A stretch of 21,239 bases of DNA from an uncultured Rikenellaceae bacterium (GTDB lineage: Bacteria; Bacteroidota; Bacteroidia; Bacteroidales; Rikenellaceae). The stretch's first letter is position 1. Each line of letters starts with the position of its first letter. Under the pieces are notes generated by a model that did not search any database, was not told the origin of the DNA, and worked only from the letters and a program-made list of their open reading frames with translations. A program made the translations under genes and the position numbers. Location of the stretch: positions 1 through 21,239 of the forward strand of contig CAMTOL010000012.1 in assembly GCA_947074135.1 (NCBI GenBank), read 5' to 3'. This document shows, in pieces, positions 15,998 through 21,239 of this stretch.

Positions 15998-18394
15998 TCA
16001 GAAACGGTAGGAGATGTTGAGGAAGAAGTTGAGAGGGAGGGCGTAGTAGTAGCGTGAGGGTTGTGGTGTTAAGTACCAGCCGTCGCGGAAGAAGCGGTCG
16101 CTCTGATAGCTATACGAAACAATGTTTCGGTTACAGGTCAGGTTGCCAATGCCACCATAAATTCCTAGTCGGTTGCCTCGCTCGAAGCGGAAGGTGTAGC
16201 CGCCAAACAGATCAACACTAACTCCCCAGTCGCTCTTTTGCTGCACCAGCATAGCGTTCATCTTCTGTTCGGAGTTAGCTCTTGATATAGCCCTTTGGGT
16301 GTGCCTAAGCGGTGAGAGTGATTCGTAACTACCCTCAAAAACAATAGCAGTAAGTCTTATAGTCCAGCCGTAGGGTTGGTAGCTAAGTGTTAGAGCGCCT
16401 AGTTTTTCGGGTGAGCCGCCTAGATGTTTATCCTTATAGTAAAGTGTTTCGTTGTTAGTTAGCAGTGCTCCGGTGCTCTCTTTGTAGGTTGTGCCAGTTG
16501 GGTTGTTGGAGTAGATATTGTTTTGCCAAATTCCAACGAAGCTTAGCCACAGTGGCTCGGCAAGTAGTATTTCGCCCCAAAATTCGGCTCCAGTGCGTGA
16601 GGTCATTATACCTCTAGTTACGTAGTGAACATACTCGCTTTGTATATCGTCATAGAGGTTTTTCACTGTCGAGAGTCCGTTTTGCGAATAACTATATACC
16701 GAGGCTCCGAGTCTAAGGTTACTGCTTTGGTAGTTTACTTTGGCTTCGGCACTGAGAATTGTAGTGTTTTCGATGTAGGGAGTGAATGCATTTCGGTAGC
16801 GAGGCGATATGAATAGTTCGTCGGAACGAGGTGAGCGGCTATCAAAACCTATAGCCACCCCTGCCGATAGTCTGCTTCCAAGACTATATTTACACTCTAA
16901 TCTTGCTCTATAATCAATCCCGAGTGTGCCTTGCGATGCGCCGTAGGAGTAGCCTGTAGGGAAGTTCTCCTTCTCGTAATATCCCACTCTTTGGGTACTC
17001 AATAGTGCAGCACTTGCGGCGGCAGTCAATCTGAAGTTACCCCATTTTTTTGTATATGCACCCTCCAGTTCTGCTTTATAGTTGTCGATTCGGTAGTCAT
17101 AGCCAAACCTATCTCCCTCTTTGATGTGTCGATTTGGGTCACGAAGGTTGTTTTGAACTAGGTCTTTGATATCGTCGTCTTGTTCGACAAATGAGTCGAT
17201 ATCGAGCCAGTATCCGCCACCAAGCATCGAGTTTAGTCGTTTAAAGTTGCGTTCACTTTGGTATGCGCCTAGTAGCGATATAGAGAAGTTTTTTGTTGTA
17301 ATTCGGCTTTGGGCTGAGATAAAGAGCGGTTGACTGACTCTATCCTCGATTATGTAGTTGGCTCTGCCGTTGTTCGACATAGAGTTTGCTTTGTACAACC
17401 CCTCGAAGTTGATTTGGCGGGTGTTAACGTCACTCTGCCATAACTGAGTGATAAGCCTTGCAATGCTCTCGTTCGAGTGATATGAGGGCATATACTGGTA
17501 GTAGTCGGGTCTGGGGTTTGGTGCTCCTTGCCAGTTAAGTGCAGTGTAGAGGCTCTCTCCGAATCGAGTTGCAATAGCTGAGCTGAGAGTTATGTTTTTA
17601 CCTAGTTCAATATTATGGTTTGCGATGATAATAGGCTCAATTGTTTTTTGAACGTTTGCACTGCGTTGCGCTCCGTTTTGCATACCCCAGGCTGGGTTAT
17701 AGAGGTTGGTTCCAGCTAGTTGGTACGCCTCGTTGGTAGTGCCCTGTGCCTTAGCTCGGTGTGTAGGGTTGAAGATAGCAGTTAGTTGGAGTGTTCCGCC
17801 TCTGCCTGTTTTGCCTATGTTTTTCGATGCTGCAATGGTAGCTCCCCAGTTGTCGCTCCACACACCATCAACAAGCAGTGAGCGACCCCAACGCCTCGAG
17901 CCATCGGCAATCAGCGCCCAGCCATTGCGTTCGCTAGTGTTGAGTCTATATCCTGCCGAGAGTCGGTAGCTGTATGTTCGAGAGCTGACAGCCCCAATTG
18001 CGTAGCCACTGCTTTGTGAGTCTTGCGGGTCGATAGTTATAGCTCGAGTGCCTCCAAGCGAGGATAGTGGCGAGGAGTAGTCGAAGAATAGATTAGAGTT
18101 GTTTTGGGTGTGAGTTGCAGCGTTATAGAGCGAGCCGATAGAGCCGTAAGGAGTTCTGCCAGTTGAGAGCGAATTTAGCTCTACACCGTTGACCCTGAAC
18201 TGTTGCCAGGTGTAGGGCATAGCTCGGTTCTGGAAGCGCAGAAACGTGAATAGGAACGAGTAGGCGTTCTCTAGCGGGTTGTCGTTAGCCTCGATTTGAG
18301 GCATTTGCAGTAGGTTTTGTTCCTCTTCGTTTTGTGCCGTAGCAGTAAACGAAAAGATAAGGAGCAGTATCGCTAGTAATCCTTTTTTTAGCAT
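15998..18394 (-). CDS. TonB-dependent-receptor-like outer-membrane barrel with reduced plug
   Basis: A 798-residue exported protein: signal peptide MLKKGLLAILLLIFSFTATAQ (split as MLKKGLLAILL and LIFSFTATAQ), cleavage after about residue 21, and a C-terminal aromatic end (LNISYRF). Motifs of a known Bacteroidota receptor family can be seen: FRVNGVELNSLSTGR (66-80), NGWALIADGSRRWG (157-170), YQLAGTNLYNPAWGMQNG (224-241) and APNPRPDYYQYMPSYH (291-306). Relatives usually run 850-950 residues with a carboxypeptidase-like N-terminal domain and a full plug. Here both the domain and a recognisable TonB box are absent, and only about 100 residues precede the barrel. It may be a passive channel, a receptor working without TonB, or a degenerating gene, although the frame is intact. 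It lies 44 bases after rimO and is probably co-transcribed. I found no good terminator at its 3' end. Confidence 0.8.
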   Translation of the reverse strand: MLKKGLLAILLLIFSFTATAQNEEEQNLLQMPQIEANDNPLENAYSFLFTFLRFQNRAMPYTWQQFRVNGVELNSLSTGRTPYGSIGSLYNAATHTQNNSNLFFDYSSPLSSLGGTRAITIDPQDSQSSGYAIGAVSSRTYSYRLSAGYRLNTSERNGWALIADGSRRWGRSLLVDGVWSDNWGATIAASKNIGKTGRGGTLQLTAIFNPTHRAKAQGTTNEAYQLAGTNLYNPAWGMQNGAQRSANVQKTIEPIIIANHNIELGKNITLSSAIATRFGESLYTALNWQGAPNPRPDYYQYMPSYHSNESIARLITQLWQSDVNTRQINFEGLYKANSMSNNGRANYIIEDRVSQPLFISAQSRITTKNFSISLLGAYQSERNFKRLNSMLGGGYWLDIDSFVEQDDDIKDLVQNNLRDPNRHIKEGDRFGYDYRIDNYKAELEGAYTKKWGNFRLTAAASAALLSTQRVGYYEKENFPTGYSYGASQGTLGIDYRARLECKYSLGSRLSAGVAIGFDSRSPRSDELFISPRYRNAFTPYIENTTILSAEAKVNYQSSNLRLGASVYSYSQNGLSTVKNLYDDIQSEYVHYVTRGIMTSRTGAEFWGEILLAEPLWLSFVGIWQNNIYSNNPTGTTYKESTGALLTNNETLYYKDKHLGGSPEKLGALTLSYQPYGWTIRLTAIVFEGSYESLSPLRHTQRAISRANSEQKMNAMLVQQKSDWGVSVDLFGGYTFRFERGNRLGIYGGIGNLTCNRNIVSYSYQSDRFFRDGWYLTPQPSRYYYALPLNFFLNISYRF

Positions 18395-18438
18395 TAAAAG
18401 GTGGGGTGCAAGATTGTTTGTTATGGCTTAATAATGTG

Positions 18439-19755
18439 TTAGTTTTTTATAATTTCGCCGTAGAGGTCAAAAACGTCAGAGCTAGTGATTTTTACATCAC
18501 TAAAATTACCTATCAAATCCTCTGCTATCTCCTCCAAATCCCCGCCAATAAGAACCAATACCTCGCCGTCAACCTCAGCCGAATCCCACTCGGTTCGACC
18601 TATCAAATAGTCACCCTCGATTCTATCGAAAAGTACTCGAGCAGTTTTTCCAATTTTCGAAGCGGTTATATCCTCTGCAATGCGCTGCTGGATAGCCATA
18701 ATAGTATCCACTCGCTCCTCTTTAACCTCGGCAGCAATAGAATCTTCGAACGTTTGAGCCGAATATGTCCCCTCCTCCTCGCTATAACCAAAAACTCCCA
18801 GTCGCTCGAAACGAGCCTCACGAACAAACTCAACCAACTCCTCAAAATCGCTCTCACTCTCGGTTGGATAGCCCACTAGTAGCGTTGTGCGAAGTGCCAT
18901 TTCGGGCATTGCAGCCCTTAGCTCGGCGATTAAATCCAAAGTCTGCGACTTGGTCAATCCTCTTCGCATTGTCGATAGTACGTTGTCGGCAATATGCTGA
19001 AAAGGTATGTCAAGGTACTTGCAAATTTTAGGTTCTCGTGCCATAACCTCTATCACATCGCGAGGGAACTGTGCCGGATAGGCATACTGTAGCCTAATCC
19101 ACTCCACACCCTCAACCTTACACAAACGCTCTAACAATTCGGCTAATCGTCGTTCACCATACAAATCTTTACCGTAGTATGTCGAATCCTGCGCAATGAC
19201 TATCAACTCTTTAACTCCACTCGCCGCCAACCACTCTGCTTCGGCAATCAACTCCTCCATCGGTACGCTGCGATGTTCGCCACGAATCAACGGAATGGCG
19301 CAATAGCCACAACCCCAGTTGCATCCTTCCGAGATTTTTAGGTAGGCATAGTGACTAGGGGTTGTCAGTCGGCGACCAACGCACCCTTTTTCTGCCTCTA
19401 ATAACTCCATAATCGCCGAGAAATCTCTAGCCCCAAAATAGCCGTCAACCTCCGGTACCTCGTTACGCAAATCGTCAGCATAACGTTCCGAAAGACAGCC
19501 AATAACATATAAAGCTCCGATTTTACCCTTTTTTCGAGCCTCTGCCGCCGCCAAGATAGTGTTTATCGACTCCTCTTTGGCGTCGAGAATAAATCCGCAG
19601 GTGTTAATGACAACCACATCTGCACGAAATCCACGCCTCAAAAACCCCTCGTCATCAAAAATAATTTCATACCCATTCTCAAGCGCTCGAGCGATATGTT
19701 CGCTGTCAACTCGATTTTTTGCACACCCAAGTGTAACAATATCTATTTTCTTCAC
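18439..19755 (-). CDS. rimO: Ribosomal protein S12 methylthiotransferase RimO
   Basis: A radical-SAM enzyme that adds a methylthio group to the conserved aspartate of ribosomal protein S12. The 438-residue protein has the three expected parts. The N-terminal MTTase domain carries Cys11 (TLGCAKNRVDSE), Cys53 (NTCGFI) and Cys87 (VIGCLSE) for the first [4Fe-4S] cluster. The radical-SAM core carries Cys145, Cys149 and Cys152 in SEGCNWGCGYCAIP. The C-terminal TRAM domain spans about 370-435. GCAKNRVDSE and YAYP distinguish RimO from the tRNA enzyme MiaB. The start is GTG (19755-19753); an in-frame TAA 18-16 bases upstream excludes an earlier start. It is divergent from the SDR gene, with only 29 bases between start codons. 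Confidence 0.95.
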   Translation of the reverse strand: MKKIDIVTLGCAKNRVDSEHIARALENGYEIIFDDEGFLRRGFRADVVVINTCGFILDAKEESINTILAAAEARKKGKIGALYVIGCLSERYADDLRNEVPEVDGYFGARDFSAIMELLEAEKGCVGRRLTTPSHYAYLKISEGCNWGCGYCAIPLIRGEHRSVPMEELIAEAEWLAASGVKELIVIAQDSTYYGKDLYGERRLAELLERLCKVEGVEWIRLQYAYPAQFPRDVIEVMAREPKICKYLDIPFQHIADNVLSTMRRGLTKSQTLDLIAELRAAMPEMALRTTLLVGYPTESESDFEELVEFVREARFERLGVFGYSEEEGTYSAQTFEDSIAAEVKEERVDTIMAIQQRIAEDITASKIGKTARVLFDRIEGDYLIGRTEWDSAEVDGEVLVLIGGDLEEIAEDLIGNFSDVKITSSDVFDLYGEIIKN

Positions 19756-19763
19756 TATCTTTG
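19756..19763 (+). promoter_or_regulatory. -7 element for the SDR gene, abutting the rimO start codon
   Basis: TATCTTTG is an exact TAnnTTTG match, 22 bases before the ATG at 19785, predicting a leader of about 15 bases. Its first base directly adjoins the rimO GTG. No TTTG is found at the -33 spacing, which would lie inside rimO. Confidence 0.45.
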
Positions 19764-19784
19764 CTGTTTGTTAACGTAATAATT

Positions 19785-20768
19785 ATGGAACAAAAGTACA
19801 AAAAAATTGCCATAACTGGCGCAAATAGTTTCTTAGGAACTAATGTTGTGCTAAATTTAGTGCAGAGTGGAGTAGGCGTAAGAGCAATTGTGCGACGTAG
19901 TAACGCTACGCTTGATAACTGTGAAGGTGTTGAGATAGTAAAGGGTAATGTACTTAACTTTGACGACCTCGAACACTGTGCCCAGGGGTGCGATGCGATA
20001 ATTCACATAGCGGCAATCACTGACCAATCGTTGCTCAAACTAAAAGATTATACCGATTTTAATGTTGGCGCACTGCAGAATGTAATTGCAGTAGCTCGAC
20101 ACACTGGAATTAAGAGAGTTGTATTTGTTAGCTCTGCCAATACTATTGGCAACGGGACTAAGAGTCAAGATGCTGACGAGAGTACACCGCTTAATGGGGC
20201 TTACTGTAAACAGCTCTACGGGCTAAGTAAGGTTGAGGCAGAGAGAGTTTTGCGTGATGCGACCGATATTGATGGAGTTATTGTGAATCCCTGTTTTATG
20301 CTTGGGGCTTACGACAGTAAACCAAGTTCTGGGGTGATGATAATGATGGGTTATGGCAAACGTGTTGTTTTTGCAACGCCAGGAGGTAAAAATATTGTTG
20401 ATGTTGATGCTGCGGCTAAGGCGATTTGTAAGGCTGTTGAGGTAGGCAGGGCTGGAGAAAACTATCTTCTAGCAGGTCAAAATATTACGATAATAAACTT
20501 CTTTAAACTCTTAAATAAAATCTCTGGAAGAAAGAGTCTAATACTTACAGCTCCTCGTTTCTTGTTTGTGTGGTTAGGTTTTTTTGGCGATTTTCTACGT
20601 TTGTTGGGTGTCAAGACTCAAATCAGCTCAACTAATATGAAGATAATATGTACAAAAGAGTATTATAGTGGAGCTAAGGCAGAACGAGAGTTGTCGATGC
20701 CTAAAACGTCGGTTGAAAACTGCACTAAACGTGCCATTGAGTGGTTCAAATCACAAGGAATGCTCTGA
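19785..20768 (+). CDS. NAD(P)-dependent extended SDR epimerase/dehydratase/reductase
   Basis: A cytosolic Rossmann-fold oxidoreductase of 327 residues. ITGANSFLGTN (10-20) carries the G-x5-G dinucleotide loop, VSSANTIG (115-122) the catalytic serine region and YGLSK (145-149) the Tyr-x-x-x-Lys pair. VNPCFMLG follows, as in dihydroflavonol-reductase-like and sugar-epimerase-like members. The substrate is not readable; residues 225-327, with the aromatic stretch FLFVWLGFFGDFLRLLG, form the variable substrate domain and might contact the membrane. I chose the ATG at 19785 over an in-frame TTG at 19761, because the TTG overlaps the -7 element and its extra eight residues precede the conserved beta strand by too much. 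Confidence 0.88.
   Translation: MEQKYKKIAITGANSFLGTNVVLNLVQSGVGVRAIVRRSNATLDNCEGVEIVKGNVLNFDDLEHCAQGCDAIIHIAAITDQSLLKLKDYTDFNVGALQNVIAVARHTGIKRVVFVSSANTIGNGTKSQDADESTPLNGAYCKQLYGLSKVEAERVLRDATDIDGVIVNPCFMLGAYDSKPSSGVMIMMGYGKRVVFATPGGKNIVDVDAAAKAICKAVEVGRAGENYLLAGQNITIINFFKLLNKISGRKSLILTAPRFLFVWLGFFGDFLRLLGVKTQISSTNMKIICTKEYYSGAKAERELSMPKTSVENCTKRAIEWFKSQGML
19791..19798 (-). promoter_or_regulatory. -7 element for rimO, inside the SDR coding start
   Basis: On the minus strand this reads TACTTTTG, an exact TAnnTTTG match, 36 bases before the rimO GTG and within codons 3-5 of the SDR gene. A TTTG lies 23 bases further upstream, slightly more than the usual 19-21 spacing. Confidence 0.5.
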
Positions 20769-20830
20769 GGTGGAGTTCGAAATTATAGTATAAATTTGAT
20801 GTTCAGTAATAAAATAGCCTATTATTTCGC

Positions 20831-20838
20831 TATATTTG
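20831..20838 (+). promoter_or_regulatory. -7 element for the propeller-domain regulator gene
   Basis: TATATTTG is an exact TAnnTTTG match, 57 bases before the ATG at 20895. No TTTG occurs at 19-21 bases upstream (the nearest is at 20795-20798, 32 bases away). The predicted leader contains the inverted repeats at 20850-20883. Confidence 0.45.
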
Positions 20839-20849
20839 TAACTGTATGT

Positions 20850-20883
20850 AGAACTAAAGTTCTCAATATAGTTATTTATTGAG
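20850..20883 (+). repeat. Two overlapping inverted repeats in the leader of the propeller gene
   Basis: AGAACT-AA-AGTTCT at 20850-20863 is a perfect 14-base palindrome. CTCAATA at 20862-20868 pairs with TATTGAG at 20877-20883 over 7 bp with an 8-base loop. They share bases 20862-20863, so as RNA hairpins they would compete at that edge; the first could equally be a DNA operator. Confidence 0.5.
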
Positions 20884-20894
20884 TCGAATTCTTA

Positions 20895-21239
20895 ATGCTA
20901 AATAGACTTCCTTTAATAATTATTCTTGCAATGTCACTTCTGCAGTGCTCTAATGCCTCTGTAGAAGCTTCTGTGCGTGTAGATAGATTGAAGAGTGTTA
21001 CCAGTAAGTCGTTCGAAAACATACAGTTACCCTCGCAAGCAAATGTCACTCTCTCGATTAGTCAAGACAATCAAGGGTTGATGTGGATTGGTACTCTAGT
21101 TGGTCTTTATAGTTTTGATGGGCATAATTACCAACAACATTCTGAGTACGGAACTCTTCAGATCACCTATCTCCTTACCACCGCTCAGTTCTATTATAAC
21201 TTATTTTATTGGTCGCACAAGGGTCTGTTTATTTACAAT
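20895..21239 (+). CDS. Two-component-regulator propeller protein, N-terminal part, cut by window edge
   Basis: The frame is open from the ATG at 20895 to the end of the window, 115 codons. It starts with an export signal (MLNRLPLIIILAMSLLQCSNA, seen as MLNRLPLII and ILAMSLLQCSNA); the residue before Cys17 is Gln, so lipidation is doubtful. Residues 52-75 (LSISQDNQGLMWIGT then VGLYSFDG) are a textbook Reg_prop repeat, the blade unit of the periplasmic sensor in Bacteroidota hybrid two-component systems. Full proteins of this class usually run to 900-1400 residues with Y_Y_Y, kinase and AraC-type domains, but a version without the kinase cannot be excluded here. A -7 element and two inverted repeats lie in its leader. 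Confidence 0.8.
   Translation, partial: MLNRLPLIIILAMSLLQCSNASVEASVRVDRLKSVTSKSFENIQLPSQANVTLSISQDNQGLMWIGTLVGLYSFDGHNYQQHSEYGTLQITYLLTTAQFYYNLFYWSHKGLFIYN

Noticed and set aside
19761..19784. Extended TTG start for the SDR gene
   Set aside because: It overlaps the predicted -7 element and adds residues before the conserved Rossmann beta strand.
20794..20807. TTGATGTTCAGTAA near 20796 as a third FNR-like site
   Set aside because: Only the left half-site matches; the right half lacks ATCAA or ATTAA.

Overview
The window looks like a chromosomal segment of an anaerobic gut-type member of the Bacteroidota, most likely order Bacteroidales. Three things point there. Outer-membrane proteins are of Bacteroidota type: TonB-dependent receptors, surface lipoproteins and a two-component-regulator propeller protein. 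Several genes are preceded by the Bacteroides -7 element TAnnTTTG, once with a correctly spaced TTTG -33 box. Shine-Dalgarno sequences are mostly absent. I saw no tRNA, rRNA, CRISPR array, transposase or phage gene. The genus cannot be read from the sequence alone.

Layout. Left edge (1-1100, minus): an Ig-like-domain lipoprotein cut by the window edge. It has only a GTG start and is divergent from rnhA (1210-1692), which is followed by a TrkH/KtrB-type K+ channel protein (to 3592). Next is a minus-strand pair. A 936-residue TonB-dependent receptor (5417-8227) lies upstream of a beta-helix-like lipoprotein (3724-5166). The 250-base gap between them carries four hairpins, and a good terminator follows the lipoprotein gene. 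Divergent from the receptor is a gadC-like amino-acid antiporter (8435-9919) followed by a glutaminase (10103-11080). This pair matches a glutamine-driven acid-resistance module, with no glutamate decarboxylase in the window.

Region 11380-15891 is a three-gene cytosolic glycogen/alpha-glucan operon: GH133 debranching enzyme, GT4/GT5-like glycosyltransferase and GH57 glucanotransferase/amylase. It ends in a strong terminator. On the opposite strand, rimO (18439-19755) lies 44 bases upstream of a TonB-receptor-like barrel (15998-18394) that has lost its N-terminal domain and has a reduced plug. rimO is divergent from an extended SDR oxidoreductase/epimerase (19785-20768), and the two promoters are nested in each other's gene ends. 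At the right edge (20895-21239) a two-component-regulator propeller protein begins, typically the sensor part of a hybrid kinase.

How the genes may work together. The antiporter/glutaminase pair and the glycogen operon each have an upstream FNR/CRP-type palindrome, TTGAT-N4-ATCAA and TTGAT-N4-ATTAA, with the same spacer GTGA. This suggests one regulator could link acid resistance and carbon storage to redox or carbon state; that link is inference. All genes here belong to recognisable families. The best leads for something undescribed are the shared palindrome, the hairpin cluster in the receptor/lipoprotein locus, the plug-reduced receptor next to rimO, and an Asp-to-Asn change in the presumed catalytic motif of the debranching enzyme.
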